Notes under the pieces: model-generated
What the model saw: only the letters and a program-made list of their open reading frames with translations
Told to the model about the DNA's origin: nothing
Database searches by the model: none
Shown: positions 18,375-27,783 of the stretch, piece after piece
Numbering within the stretch: position 1 is the stretch's first letter
Layout: every line of letters starts with the position of its first letter
Translations under genes and position numbers: made by a program
From: Eoetvoesiella caeni
GTDB taxonomy: Bacteria; Pseudomonadota; Gammaproteobacteria; Burkholderiales; Burkholderiaceae_B
DNA length: 64,000 bases
Assembly (NCBI RefSeq): GCF_003315175.1
Contig: NZ_QNRQ01000004.1
Location: 248,001-312,000, forward strand
Direction: 5' to 3'

Positions 18375-20819
18375 ATGACTGCTGCTACCACCCTGGCCGT
18401 GGACGAACGGCGCGTCTCGCGCTATCTGCCCTATTCCCACCATGTCACCGACCAGATCATTGCCTGCGACAACCATGAATACCTGGCGGTCATAAAGATA
18501 ACGGGCCGTGCGCCGGATGCCTATGCACAAGATGAGCTGAAAGATTGGATCGAAGCGCTGCATAACGTGCTACGCGGCTTACCCATGGGATCGCTTGGCC
18601 TGTACTCCCACATCGTGCGCCGTCGCGTCACGGAATACCCCGACAGCGCTTTCAACCAGCCCTTTGCTTCCAGTTTCGATGCCGCCTACCGTGCCACGTT
18701 CAATGCCTCGGGCCTGATGATCAACGATCTATACCTGACAGTGCTTATTCATCCAGTACAGGATCCGATACTGGGCACATTCGCCAGTTTGGAAAAAGCC
18801 GACGCACAACGCATTGCGCACTGGCAAGCCGAGTCCATCGAACGCCTGAACGGCATCATACGTGCCTTGAGCGCTGGCCTGTACCGCTACGATCCACAAA
18901 CCCTGGGCATCGTAGATCGCAAGGGCTTTGCTTTTAGCGAAGCCGCCGAGTTCCTGGGATTTCTGCTTTCCGGTACGCACCGGCCCGTACCAATCAACCG
19001 AGAACGCTTGCGTGACACCCTGCCCTACGCCAGACCGATCTTTGGCCGCCATGGAGAATTGGGCGAACTGCGTACCGTCGCCAGCTCCCGCATCTTCGGC
19101 ATGATGGAGCTACGCGACTACCCGGAAGCCACAAAACCGGGACACCTGGATCGGCTGCTGGGACTGCCGCACGAATTCGTGCTCACTCAATCGTGGGGCA
19201 GCCATACCGGAGCGGCAGCCAAAAAGCTGGTCAAGAAACATCACAAGCTGCTGGTCGATTCGGGCGATGATTCGATCAGCCAGGTCACCCAACTGACTGA
19301 GGCCATGGACGATCTGACATCAGCTCGCCTGGGCCTGGGCGATCATCACGCCACGATGCTGATTTATGGTGACACGGCTGAAGGGGTGCGCCAGGCCTTG
19401 GCCCAGACCGCCACGGCGCTGGCCGAAGAGGCAATCGGCTTCCGGCCACTGGACCGGGCGCTAGAAGCCGGGTTTTGGGCTCAACTGCCCGGTAATTGGC
19501 ACTGGCGGCCACGCCCGGTGCCCATCACATCGCTCAACTTCCTGTGTTTTTCCAGCCTGCATAACCAACTGACCGGCAAACCGGTCGGCAACCCCTGGGG
19601 GCCAGCGGTCACGCTGCTCAAAACCCAGACAGGTAGCCCGTTCTTCTTCAACTTCCATGCCTCTACTGAGGACTTGGACGAAACCGGAAAGCGTCGTCCG
19701 GGCAACACCATGATCATTGGGATGACCGGCACGGGTAAGACTGTATTGCAGGGAATGCTGCTTACCCAGGCGCAGAAATTTGGTGCAACGTGTGTTGTCT
19801 GGGACAAGGATCAGGGCATGCAGGTGCTCATCATGGCGCTGGGGGGCCGCTACTTCAACATCCGCCTGGGTGAGGCAACTGGCTGGAATCCGTTTCAGAT
19901 GGAGCCCACCAAAGGCAACGTCGCCTTCATGGTGCGCCTGGTCGTATTTCTGGCCGAGCGCCGGGGCGAAGCAGTCACCACACGGCAGCAGGCAGATATT
20001 ACCCAGGCCGTGCAGCAGCTAACCACGCTGATCGATCGAGAGGCTCGCACGCTATCGACTTTAAATACCTTGCTGCCCAATCCTTACAGTGAGGATGACA
20101 CCACGAGCACCATCCATGCTCGCCTGGCCCCTTGGTGCCAGGGCGGTGAATATGGCTGGGTGTTCGATAACCCTGCCGATGAACTGAGTCTAGCCACCGA
20201 CACAGGCCAACCCGCCATCTTCGGATTTGATCTGACCGAACTACTCGATGATGACGCAGTACGAGGCGCCGCCACGATGTATCTGAAGCACCGCGTTGAT
20301 GCCCTGCACGATGGCCGGCGCATCATCAATCTGTACGACGAGTGCCAGCACCCGTTGAAGGACAGGCATTTTCAGGAAGACATGCAAGATGCCAGCCGCA
20401 CCATCCGCAAGAAAAACGGCGTGCTGGCCTTCGCTACCCAGGAGCCGGGCGCCATCACGGAAAACCCAGTCGGCCCCTCTCTGGTTCAGCAGACAGCCAC
20501 CTTAATTCTGCTGCCTAACCCCAGAGCCAAGGCCCGCGACTACATCGAGGGCTTCGGCCTGTCACCCACTGAGTTCGAGTTATTGAAGTCTTTGGGCGAG
20601 GCCAGCCGTAAATTTCTCGTCAAGCAAGGTTCAAGTGTCACGGTCGCGCAACTGGACTTGTCCGGCTGCGAAGACGAACTATTGGTGTTCTCTGGCAGCC
20701 CCGACATGGCTGAGATAGCCGAACAGGCAGTGGCCCAGGCCGGGCATGATCCGGCCGCCTGGCTACCTGTGTACCTGGACACCGTCAAACAAAGCCGCCA
20801 GATAACCGCCATTTCATAA
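18375..20819 (+). CDS. virB4: VirB4-like ATPase of type IV secretion
   Basis: An 814-aa ATPase that powers pilus biogenesis and substrate transfer. Walker A (GMTGTGKT) lies near residue 450 and Walker B (RIINLYDECQHPLKD) near residue 650; RTIRKKNGVLAFATQEPG is the conserved downstream motif. The start at ATG 18375 follows AAAGGA; the earlier in-frame start lies inside virB3. The length matches the family. Confidence 0.95.
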   Translation: MTAATTLAVDERRVSRYLPYSHHVTDQIIACDNHEYLAVIKITGRAPDAYAQDELKDWIEALHNVLRGLPMGSLGLYSHIVRRRVTEYPDSAFNQPFASSFDAAYRATFNASGLMINDLYLTVLIHPVQDPILGTFASLEKADAQRIAHWQAESIERLNGIIRALSAGLYRYDPQTLGIVDRKGFAFSEAAEFLGFLLSGTHRPVPINRERLRDTLPYARPIFGRHGELGELRTVASSRIFGMMELRDYPEATKPGHLDRLLGLPHEFVLTQSWGSHTGAAAKKLVKKHHKLLVDSGDDSISQVTQLTEAMDDLTSARLGLGDHHATMLIYGDTAEGVRQALAQTATALAEEAIGFRPLDRALEAGFWAQLPGNWHWRPRPVPITSLNFLCFSSLHNQLTGKPVGNPWGPAVTLLKTQTGSPFFFNFHASTEDLDETGKRRPGNTMIIGMTGTGKTVLQGMLLTQAQKFGATCVVWDKDQGMQVLIMALGGRYFNIRLGEATGWNPFQMEPTKGNVAFMVRLVVFLAERRGEAVTTRQQADITQAVQQLTTLIDREARTLSTLNTLLPNPYSEDDTTSTIHARLAPWCQGGEYGWVFDNPADELSLATDTGQPAIFGFDLTELLDDDAVRGAATMYLKHRVDALHDGRRIINLYDECQHPLKDRHFQEDMQDASRTIRKKNGVLAFATQEPGAITENPVGPSLVQQTATLILLPNPRAKARDYIEGFGLSPTEFELLKSLGEASRKFLVKQGSSVTVAQLDLSGCEDELLVFSGSPDMAEIAEQAVAQAGHDPAAWLPVYLDTVKQSRQITAIS

Positions 20820-20830
20820 GAAGGTAGCCT

Positions 20831-21388
20831 ATGAAACCAGACACTCATGATCGGGAAAAGCAGCTAGCAGCGCTTGAACACAACCAGCGCCAAGCACAGG
20901 CCCGCGACGATTTGCAAGCAACGAAAGATCAGGACTTCTATGCCCGCCTGGGGCTTTCCGGCCCGGAAGCGCAAGCGGACACCCCGGATGATGCTTATGT
21001 CATTTCTGTCTACTGCGACCATTGGACGCATCAAGATCGGGAAGTTGGTCAAGCCAGTACGTACGAAACCGAGCTGGACCATATCACTGTCGATGCCGAC
21101 GCCCTGGCGCAGCATGTTGAGCAATACGGGATCTCCGAGGCACCCTGCAGCCATCCCGACATGTCACCACAAGCCTGCTTCCGCTCCACTTTTCCACCCG
21201 AAGATCGTGCCTATTTTGAACAAGGGGTACACAAATATTACAGCCTGCTTATTCACGAAATGAATGGTCGCCCTCCTACTCCCGCCGATTATGAACAGGT
21301 AGCTGACCTGATCGGCGTACGTTTCGATCACCGCCCGGAACGGCATGAACAGGAGCATGGGCAGGAGGGTCCAGATCTATGCCTATGA
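20831..21388 (+). CDS. hypothetical protein between virB4 and virB5
   Basis: A 185-aa soluble, acidic protein with many His/Gln/Asp residues and no signal peptide or membrane helix. The N-terminus is a predicted charged helix (REKQLAALEHNQRQAQARDD). A run of Tyr/His-rich segments (VISVYCDHWTHQD, KYYSLLIHEMNGRP) gives no family I recognise. AAGGTAG precedes the ATG. It is embedded in the transfer operon in the same direction, so it is likely an accessory of this T4SS lineage. Confidence 0.65.
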   Translation: MKPDTHDREKQLAALEHNQRQAQARDDLQATKDQDFYARLGLSGPEAQADTPDDAYVISVYCDHWTHQDREVGQASTYETELDHITVDADALAQHVEQYGISEAPCSHPDMSPQACFRSTFPPEDRAYFEQGVHKYYSLLIHEMNGRPPTPADYEQVADLIGVRFDHRPERHEQEHGQEGPDLCL

Positions 21389-21570
21389 TCCCATCCAGCC
21401 CGCACCGCGACCCTACTTTCGATGACACCATGGACACGATCTGCCGGAACATCCTGAAACATAAACAAAGGTCCTACTGGCTTACAAAGACCGGACACGT
21501 TTGCAGCGTGACCGACGCCTGGGCAGCATTCAAACGCAGTCCGACCCACCCCAACAACCGTTCACCATAG
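21379..21570 (+). CDS. small hypothetical protein in the virB operon
   Basis: A 63-aa protein overlapping the previous gene by 10 bp, with a strong GGAGGG ribosome site at the right distance. The central part (YWLTKTGHVCSVTDAWAAFKRS) looks like a compact folded unit. No family is recognised. The strong ribosome site and tight packing are the reasons for calling it real. Confidence 0.5.
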   Translation: MPMIPSSPHRDPTFDDTMDTICRNILKHKQRSYWLTKTGHVCSVTDAWAAFKRSPTHPNNRSP

Positions 21571-21578
21571 GAAACCCA

Positions 21579-21956
21579 ATGAATCGACGACATTTCATCA
21601 CTACTGTTAGCGCCGCTGCGCTGCTGACCATCGTAGCCGGATGCAAGACTGAACCAGATGGAGAGAAGTTCGTGGGGTATTGGAAGTCGGACAAAGGAAA
21701 TCACCCGGTGCTGGTCCGTATCGAGCGTAACGGGGAGAGCTTCCTCTTTCACGAGACAGCATGGAGTATCGTCGGGAAGGTCGGGTATCGAACCCGCACC
21801 GTACCAGCAGTCATTAAGGCGGCCGACAATGTACTGGTCGTAGCCGATACTGTTCATTTGGCCTACGACGAAAAGGAAGATGCGATCGTCTCCGATCGCA
21901 TGAAGGCCCACCGCATCACCGAAGCACAATACGAAAGCGCTACCAACAAGACGTAG
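21579..21956 (+). CDS. small secreted lipoprotein
   Basis: A 125-aa protein with a lipoprotein signal: basic start MNRRHF, a hydrophobic core, and the lipobox VAGC (about residue 24). The mature part (FVGYWKSDKGNHPVLVRIER...) is beta-rich and resembles lipocalin-like small lipoproteins. Its place between virB4 and virB5 suggests a role in mating-pair stability, surface exclusion or outer-membrane anchoring, but that is inference. Confidence 0.7.
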   Translation: MNRRHFITTVSAAALLTIVAGCKTEPDGEKFVGYWKSDKGNHPVLVRIERNGESFLFHETAWSIVGKVGYRTRTVPAVIKAADNVLVVADTVHLAYDEKEDAIVSDRMKAHRITEAQYESATNKT

Positions 21957-22019
21957 CCCTTTTCTAACAAATCCACAGGTCGGCATTCGTCGGACCTTGT
22001 GGACATCCTGGAGTTTCAC

Positions 22020-22724
22020 ATGACACGCTGCAAGTCGTTTGCGGCGGGCATAATCCTGTCCGCTGCCTTTCTAAATTCTGCCCATGCCAGCGGCATCCCC
22101 ACCGTCGATGCGGCAACGATCGCCCAATTGCAGGAGCAACTGCTGACCGCCCGCGACCAATTGAAGAATCTAACCGATCAGCTAGCTACAGCCAAAAGTC
22201 AGCTGGCTGCTTTCACACAGTCCAGCGGTTACGGTAACGTTGTCGGCAACGCCGATATTCGGAACCAACTGCGCGCTGCCCTGCCATCCAATGCTCAGAG
22301 CCTACTGAACCGCTCGGGAGGGTCGAGCCTGGATGGCGATGTAGGCCGCATCACAGACGAGGTGATGGCTCCCGTGAATTTTCAGAAGGATCGCCAGAGC
22401 CTGTCCAGGCGCTCTCTGAATATTGAGGCCACATCCAAGGCCATGAGCGAACGGGCCTATGACTCCATGACTCGACGCCTAGCCAACGTAGATGCTTTAC
22501 AGAACAAGATCAATCAGACAACAAACCCGAAGGAAATCGCGGAACTACAGGCTCGCATTCAGATAGAGCAAGCCAACATTCAAGCGGAGCAGACACGGAT
22601 TCAGCTAGCATCCCAACAACTGGATGCCGAGCGCAATCTATTGCAGGCGCGAGCACAGCAAGTGTATAGGGGTTGGTTTGGTAGCACCACTAATGCCAGC
22701 GATGCCACCAATCCTGAAAAGTGA
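22020..22724 (+). CDS. virB5: VirB5-like minor pilin
   Basis: A 234-aa exported protein. The signal peptide ends near NSAHASG. The mature part is almost all helix with heptad-like Gln/Ala/Leu repeats (IAQLQEQLLTARDQLKNLTD, and IQIEQANIQAEQTRIQLAS), as in VirB5/TraC tip adhesins. The start at ATG 22020 follows TGGAG. Its position before virB6 fits the operon. Confidence 0.85.
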   Translation: MTRCKSFAAGIILSAAFLNSAHASGIPTVDAATIAQLQEQLLTARDQLKNLTDQLATAKSQLAAFTQSSGYGNVVGNADIRNQLRAALPSNAQSLLNRSGGSSLDGDVGRITDEVMAPVNFQKDRQSLSRRSLNIEATSKAMSERAYDSMTRRLANVDALQNKINQTTNPKEIAELQARIQIEQANIQAEQTRIQLASQQLDAERNLLQARAQQVYRGWFGSTTNASDATNPEK

Positions 22725-22733
22725 GGCGGCATC

Positions 22734-23687
22734 ATGTCTAATCTGACTCCTCCTGTCACCCCGCCGTCAGCACCCAGCGATATTGCCCAATGGGTTATGA
22801 CCCAAACAGAGAATGTCCTGGATGACGCTGTGAATGGACCCATGCAGGCTCTATTCGAGGCCTTGATGCCAGTCATCGTAGTTGGCCTCACACTTCAATT
22901 TGTCGTGTATGCGTTTGCCCTTATGCACGGACAGAGCAATATGACGGTCACTGAGTTCTTTCGCAAAGCCATTCTAGTGGCCATCATTTCGATGATTTTC
23001 GGAGTAGGCGGCCTGTATCAGAATGACATCGCGAAGGCTATGATTAGCCTGCCAGATGATGTGACTGAGCTAGCACTAGGTACTGGCAACGTAGCTCAAG
23101 AAGTCGACAAACTGCAGCACGAAGCCAGCGAAACGTCCAACACTATGCTAGGTGCTGACGGGGGTGACTCCATGCTTGGATTTCTTCCCTCAACCTGGGA
23201 AGTGCTCGTCAGCATCTTGGCCACACTGGTACGCATCAATGCTGCCATCCTGGGCAGCATCATCATGGTAATCATCGTGGTCTGCAAGGTGGGGATAGCA
23301 CTCATCGTCGCTGCCGGACCGATTTTTATAGCAGCTACTCTGTTTGAACCCACCAAGCCGCTGTTTAACAGTTGGGTCTCACAAGCCCTTAACTTCGTGT
23401 TTCTGGCGCTGCTAGCAGGACTCATCTTTGGGTTGCTGCTACAGATGAACATTCAGCTTATTCGCATGGTTGCAGACCAAATCAACGCTGGTGATCAGGA
23501 CATTATGTCTCTCTTTGGAGCCCAAACATTGGTCGGCATCGCCAGCCTTGTCATCATGGTCATGATTCCAGGCCTCGCAGCCGGTCTCTCCAACGGCTTT
23601 GGCGCTCAGCTCGGTGTGGGTACCGCGGCCAAAGGAGCATTCTCAATGCTACGACTGCGTAGCATGCTGCGCCTGCGCGCCAAATAG
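22734..23687 (+). CDS. virB6: VirB6-like polytopic channel protein
   Basis: A 317-aa inner-membrane protein with about six hydrophobic helices, for example IVVGLTLQFVVYAFALMHG, VNAAILGSIIMVIIVVCKV-type stretches and WVSQALNFVFLALLAGLIFG. A conserved central region (GPIFIAATLFEPTKPLFNSW) is typical of VirB6/TrbL. It forms part of the translocation channel. It begins 9 bp after virB5. Confidence 0.9.
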   Translation: MSNLTPPVTPPSAPSDIAQWVMTQTENVLDDAVNGPMQALFEALMPVIVVGLTLQFVVYAFALMHGQSNMTVTEFFRKAILVAIISMIFGVGGLYQNDIAKAMISLPDDVTELALGTGNVAQEVDKLQHEASETSNTMLGADGGDSMLGFLPSTWEVLVSILATLVRINAAILGSIIMVIIVVCKVGIALIVAAGPIFIAATLFEPTKPLFNSWVSQALNFVFLALLAGLIFGLLLQMNIQLIRMVADQINAGDQDIMSLFGAQTLVGIASLVIMVMIPGLAAGLSNGFGAQLGVGTAAKGAFSMLRLRSMLRLRAK

Positions 23688-23774
23688 GCGTTCTGCTTGT
23701 CGGCCCATGCCGGGCCAATCAACCTATTTTCCATCCCCGTCCTTCTGCCAATCCGGCAGGATAGGAACCATTCC

Positions 23775-23912
23775 ATGAAAAACCTCTTTGCCGCCCTCGC
23801 GCTGGCCGGGCTGCTGGCTGGCTGTGCCTTTCATGCGCCCCAGCCGCCGCAACCGGCCGATACGCCACGCGTGCCAGTCAATGCCACGCCGCCTCTTTTC
23901 AAAGGAGTTTGA
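23775..23912 (+). CDS. virB7: VirB7-like small lipoprotein
   Basis: A 45-aa protein: MKNLFAALALAGLLAGCAFH, a signal peptide with lipobox LAGC and the lipidated Cys at residue 17, then a short Pro-rich tail (PQPPQPADTPRVPVN). This is the classical VirB7 layout, which stabilises VirB9 in the outer-membrane core. It ends three bases before the virB8 GTG and supplies AAAGGAG for it. Confidence 0.85.
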   Translation: MKNLFAALALAGLLAGCAFHAPQPPQPADTPRVPVNATPPLFKGV

Positions 23913-23915
23913 CTC

Positions 23916-24602
23916 GTGTCCGCATCTCTCAAATCCGAAGACGTTGCCGCTTACCTGGAGCAGTCGCGCGGCCTGGAACGCGATCACCTTGGCGAGCTCG
24001 TCAGCAGCCGTAAACGCGCCTGGCAGGTGGCCATCGGTGCTGGCCTGATCGCCCTGGCCTCCATTGCTGCTGTTGCGGGCCTTACCCCTTTGAAGCAGCC
24101 GCCTGAAATGTATGTGGTCCGCGTCGATAGCGCCACCGGCTCCATCGAACATGTCAGTAGCCTGGGCCAGCCGCTCGAAGACTACGGCCAGCGCATCGCC
24201 AAGTATTTTCTGAACACTTACGTGCTGAACTGCGAGGGCTACAGCTGGCAGACGATACAGGAGCAATTCGACACGTGCGCCCTGCTGTCCTCTGCACCCA
24301 TCCAGACGCAGTATGGCAAACGATTCGAAGGGCAGGACGCCGTCACGACACGCCTCGGTACTCAGGGCACAGTCGATGTGCAGATTCATTCGATCACCTT
24401 GGGTGCCAACCAGGCCGCTATCGTGCGCTTTACCAAGACGGAGCGGGAAGTCACCACGGGCAACATCACCAAGGCTCAGCACCTGATTGCCACCATGGCT
24501 TACCAATACACCGACGTGCCGCTCACCGAAGAGGTCGCCCGCCTGAACCCGCTGGGCTTTCAGGTCATGCGCTATGACTTGGCTGCCGACTTGTCGCGCT
24601 GA
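23916..24602 (+). CDS. virB8: VirB8-like assembly factor
   Basis: A 228-aa bitopic protein: a short cytoplasmic N-terminus, one membrane helix (about 38-57, VAIGAGLIALASIAAVAG), then the NTF2-like periplasmic domain (MYVVRVDSATGSIEHVS ... YVLNCEGYSWQTIQEQFDTC). VirB8 nucleates the secretion complex. The start is GTG, with AAAGGAG within the end of virB7. Confidence 0.93.
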   Translation: MSASLKSEDVAAYLEQSRGLERDHLGELVSSRKRAWQVAIGAGLIALASIAAVAGLTPLKQPPEMYVVRVDSATGSIEHVSSLGQPLEDYGQRIAKYFLNTYVLNCEGYSWQTIQEQFDTCALLSSAPIQTQYGKRFEGQDAVTTRLGTQGTVDVQIHSITLGANQAAIVRFTKTEREVTTGNITKAQHLIATMAYQYTDVPLTEEVARLNPLGFQVMRYDLAADLSR

Positions 24603-24629
24603 TACCGACAAGGATCTGAAGGAATTCTT

Positions 24630-25517
24630 ATGTTTAAACATTTCCCCAGTCGGCAGGCGCTGGCGTTGTTTCTTTGCCTGGCCATCCCTGCCAGCGCGCT
24701 GGCGCTGGAGACCCCTCGTTCCTCGCGACTCGACCACCGCGTGCGCTATGTCAATTACAACGACGCCAATGTCATCCAGCTCAATGCCGTGATCGGCGTG
24801 GCCACCCATATCGTGCTGGAGCCCGGCGAAAAATACGTCTACCACGTCTTTGGCGATAGCCAAGCCTATGCGTTTACCTACAAGAACAATCATCTGTTCT
24901 TCAAACCCACGGCAGAAGACGCCAACACCAACCTTATCGTCGTTACTGACAGGCGCGATTACAGCTTCAGGCTCTCGTACAGCGACAACCGCAATTCAGC
25001 CGCCTTGTACAAACTCGTGGTCCGTTATCCAGAGGTTCAAGCCAGGCAACGAACCCAGGCCGCACAAAAGGCTGCGATTGAGCGATCCTTACAAGCCGTC
25101 AGCGCTGACATGAACTGGCAGACCTACACCCGCAGCGGCGATGCGGCCATCGCACCGGTACACGCCTGGGACGATGGTCGTCAGACTTGGCTGCAGTTTG
25201 CACCGCAAGCCGACATCCCGACCGTGTACCGCGTCACGCCTGACGGACAAGAAGTCATCACCAATCACCACATGGCAGATGAACGGACGATGGTGCTTCA
25301 TCGCACGTCTGCCTTATGGCATCTGCGCCTGGGCGACCAAGTGCTGGCGATTCACAACGGCGCCTACGGCACCACACCCGTACCAGCACATACCGGGACG
25401 GCATCACCCGCAGTCAGACGCAGCATCAAGGGTAGTGCGAGCCCGCAATCGCCCACTGCGGCACCTGTGCCCACCATCCGCATACGCGAAGCCACGCAAG
25501 AAAGGAATTCCCCATGA
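24630..25517 (+). CDS. virB9: VirB9-like outer-membrane core protein
   Basis: A 295-aa exported protein. The signal peptide ends near PASALALE, then comes the family start DHRVRYVNYNDANVIQLNA and the beta sandwich GEKYVYHVFGDSQAY. The C-terminal domain carries TVYRVTPDGQEVITNHHM and LHLRLGDQVL-type strands. It forms the core complex with VirB7 and VirB10. Its stop overlaps the virB10 ATG. Confidence 0.93.
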   Translation: MFKHFPSRQALALFLCLAIPASALALETPRSSRLDHRVRYVNYNDANVIQLNAVIGVATHIVLEPGEKYVYHVFGDSQAYAFTYKNNHLFFKPTAEDANTNLIVVTDRRDYSFRLSYSDNRNSAALYKLVVRYPEVQARQRTQAAQKAAIERSLQAVSADMNWQTYTRSGDAAIAPVHAWDDGRQTWLQFAPQADIPTVYRVTPDGQEVITNHHMADERTMVLHRTSALWHLRLGDQVLAIHNGAYGTTPVPAHTGTASPAVRRSIKGSASPQSPTAAPVPTIRIREATQERNSP

Positions 25518-26647
25518 CGGAAAAGGAACAAGATCAGGCACAAGAGCAAGCCTCGCAAGAGGGGAACCCTAAAGACGCTAATCTGGAGCGGGAAACACTG
25601 AATCTGGAGGCAACCGGGCGCAGCGCCCCACGCGGTGCCCGCGCATTTCTGTGGCTCACCATTCTGATCGCTGTGGCAGTGGCTGCCGGCGTGCTCATGA
25701 AGGTCTGGAGCCGCGAACCAGCAGCAAAAGCCGATAGCGGTCTGGAAGCCGATCAAAGCGGTATTACCAATCGCCTCAAAGCCCCCAAGGTAGAACGCCC
25801 CACACCACCTCCCGCACCGCCGCCTCCGAATCCTGAGCCAACGATGGCGCCCAGCTACAGCGTTCCCGCACCCATACCCGCAGCTCCACCTCCCGTCGAT
25901 GAACTTACCCAGCGTCGGCTGACCAGTCCACTACAGGCCGGTGGTGCAGACGCAAGCGGCACGACCCCAAGCCAGTCAAATGCCCCCCAAGGGCCTTATA
26001 GCGATGCGGGTCCCCTGGCCGACAAGCTGCGACCGCTGGAGCTGGCCCCATCGGTCGCCGGGCAACTGGGTGACCGCAACTTCCTGCTCACGCAAGGCAC
26101 CGTGATCGACTGCACCCTGCAGACCAAACTGGTCAGCACCCAGTCCGGGCTTCTGACGTGTCTGGCCACGCACGATGTCATGAGCGCCAACGGCAAGGTC
26201 AAGCTCATTGATGCCGGCACCAAATTCACGGGTTATCAGTCTGGAGGCATACAGCAGGGCCAGGCCCGGGCCTTTGTGACCTGGAACCGACTGGAAACGC
26301 CTACCGGCGTCATCGTGAATCTAAGTTCCCCCGGCACCGGCCCGCTGGGCGAAGCGGGATTGGGCGGACATATCGACAACCACTTCTGGGAACGCTTTGG
26401 CAACGCCATTCTGCTTTCTCTGGTGGGCGACTTCGGTAACTGGGCATCCAATCAAGGGCAATCGGGCAGCAACAACATCCGCTTTGACAACACCGCCGAA
26501 GGCGGACAAGAAGCGGTTGCAAAGATTCTGGAAAAGTCCCTGAACATTCCTCCCACCCTTTACAAGAACCAGGGCGAGCGTATCGGCATCATGGTCGCCC
26601 GTGATCTGGATTTCAGTCACGTCTATGAGCTTGAACCCATCCACTGA
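25514..26647 (+). CDS. virB10: VirB10-like energy-transducing core protein
   Basis: A 377-aa protein with a short cytoplasmic tail, one membrane helix (about 38-56, FLWLTILIAVAVAAGVLMKV) and a Pro-rich spacer (RPTPPPAPPPPNPEP). The C-terminal TrbI-like beta barrel has RNFLLTQGTVIDCTLQTKL and the conserved SGLLTCLATHDV. It spans inner membrane to outer core. It overlaps virB9 by ATGA and runs into virB11 by 23 bp. Confidence 0.95.
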   Translation: MTEKEQDQAQEQASQEGNPKDANLERETLNLEATGRSAPRGARAFLWLTILIAVAVAAGVLMKVWSREPAAKADSGLEADQSGITNRLKAPKVERPTPPPAPPPPNPEPTMAPSYSVPAPIPAAPPPVDELTQRRLTSPLQAGGADASGTTPSQSNAPQGPYSDAGPLADKLRPLELAPSVAGQLGDRNFLLTQGTVIDCTLQTKLVSTQSGLLTCLATHDVMSANGKVKLIDAGTKFTGYQSGGIQQGQARAFVTWNRLETPTGVIVNLSSPGTGPLGEAGLGGHIDNHFWERFGNAILLSLVGDFGNWASNQGQSGSNNIRFDNTAEGGQEAVAKILEKSLNIPPTLYKNQGERIGIMVARDLDFSHVYELEPIH

Positions 26648-27644
26648 AGCGATCCCCTTTGATCGATCCATTGCGGTTCGCACCTTTCTGCGGCCTTTGT
26701 CCAAACATCAGGAGGATCCCAATGTCACTGAAATCGCCATCGTGCGAGCCGGTGAGCTGTACACCCGCACACGCGGTGCCTGGCAGCTTCACGAGTGCCC
26801 CAAGCTTTCCTACCCCCACCTGGAGGCCCTGGCCACGGCGCTGGCCGCGTACAACCACATGGCACGCAGCCCCATTCAATCTGTCGTCCTGCCCGATGGC
26901 GAGCGCGGCCAAATCGTGCTGCCTCCGGCCTGCATTGACGGCACTTTGGCCATCAATATCCGCAAGCACGCCCAAGTGGCGTTCTCCCTGGAGGAACTGC
27001 ACGCGGAAGGCGCGTTTGAGACCACCCACGACGCCGCCGCCCAATATACTTCGGGCGGCCTATCGAAAGCCGATCTGGAACTGATGGCCCTGAAGGATGC
27101 TGGTGACATTCCCGGATTCCTGCTCGCTGCCATTCAGGCCCGCAAGAACCTGGTCATTTCCGGTGCGACAGGTTCGGGCAAAACCACCTTTGCAAGATCG
27201 CTGATCGACCGGGTTCCCGTCGATGAACGCCTGGTCACCATCGAAGACGTGCATGAGCTCATTCTGCCCCGGCACAGAAACCGCATTCATCTGATGTATG
27301 GCGGCACACGCGGTCGGGTTTCGGCCACCGAAAGCTTGGCCGCCTGCATGCGCTTATCGCCAGACCGGATATTCCTTGCCGAACTGCGCGGCCCTGAAAC
27401 CTGGGATTACCTGGCGGCCTTGAATACGGGCCATCCAGGATCCGTCACCACCACCCACTCCAACGGGGCCGCCGATGCCTTTGACCGCCTGGCGATGCTC
27501 ATCAAGCAATCACCCACGGGCGGCAATCTCGATCTGCCAACCATTCAGGCCTTCCTGCGCCAGACCATAGACATCGTGCTGCATTTCGAGCGGTTTCGGC
27601 TGAAAGAGCTCTGGTTTGAGCCCAGGCGGCAGATCAACACCTGA
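26625..27644 (+). CDS. virB11: VirB11-like traffic ATPase
   Basis: A 339-aa hexameric ATPase. Walker A is SGATGSGKTTFARSL near residue 180; the Asp box ERLVTIEDVHEL, Walker B region PDRIFLAELRGPETWDYL and His box GHPGSVTTTHSN follow. The start at ATG 26625 (MSLNPSTEA) lies inside virB10; an upstream in-frame ATG at 26601 is less likely. It is the last gene of the virB block. Confidence 0.95.
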   Translation: MSLNPSTEAIPFDRSIAVRTFLRPLSKHQEDPNVTEIAIVRAGELYTRTRGAWQLHECPKLSYPHLEALATALAAYNHMARSPIQSVVLPDGERGQIVLPPACIDGTLAINIRKHAQVAFSLEELHAEGAFETTHDAAAQYTSGGLSKADLELMALKDAGDIPGFLLAAIQARKNLVISGATGSGKTTFARSLIDRVPVDERLVTIEDVHELILPRHRNRIHLMYGGTRGRVSATESLAACMRLSPDRIFLAELRGPETWDYLAALNTGHPGSVTTTHSNGAADAFDRLAMLIKQSPTGGNLDLPTIQAFLRQTIDIVLHFERFRLKELWFEPRRQINT

Positions 27645-27783
27645 GTCACCCACGCCCTGACGGGCATCCATTTCCATCCTTGCGGACTGGCATCGCTGCC
27701 TGCCCGCACCTACCCCTGAACCCGTGTGAGGCACTGCACACGTTCCGGGCAGGCCTTGCATGGGCTCGCCTGGAGCTTTACCC

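Noticed and set aside
23724-24893. A 389-codon open frame antisense to virB7-virB9
   Set aside because: The plus-strand genes match VirB7, VirB8 and VirB9 with ribosome sites; the antisense frame has no recognisable motif.
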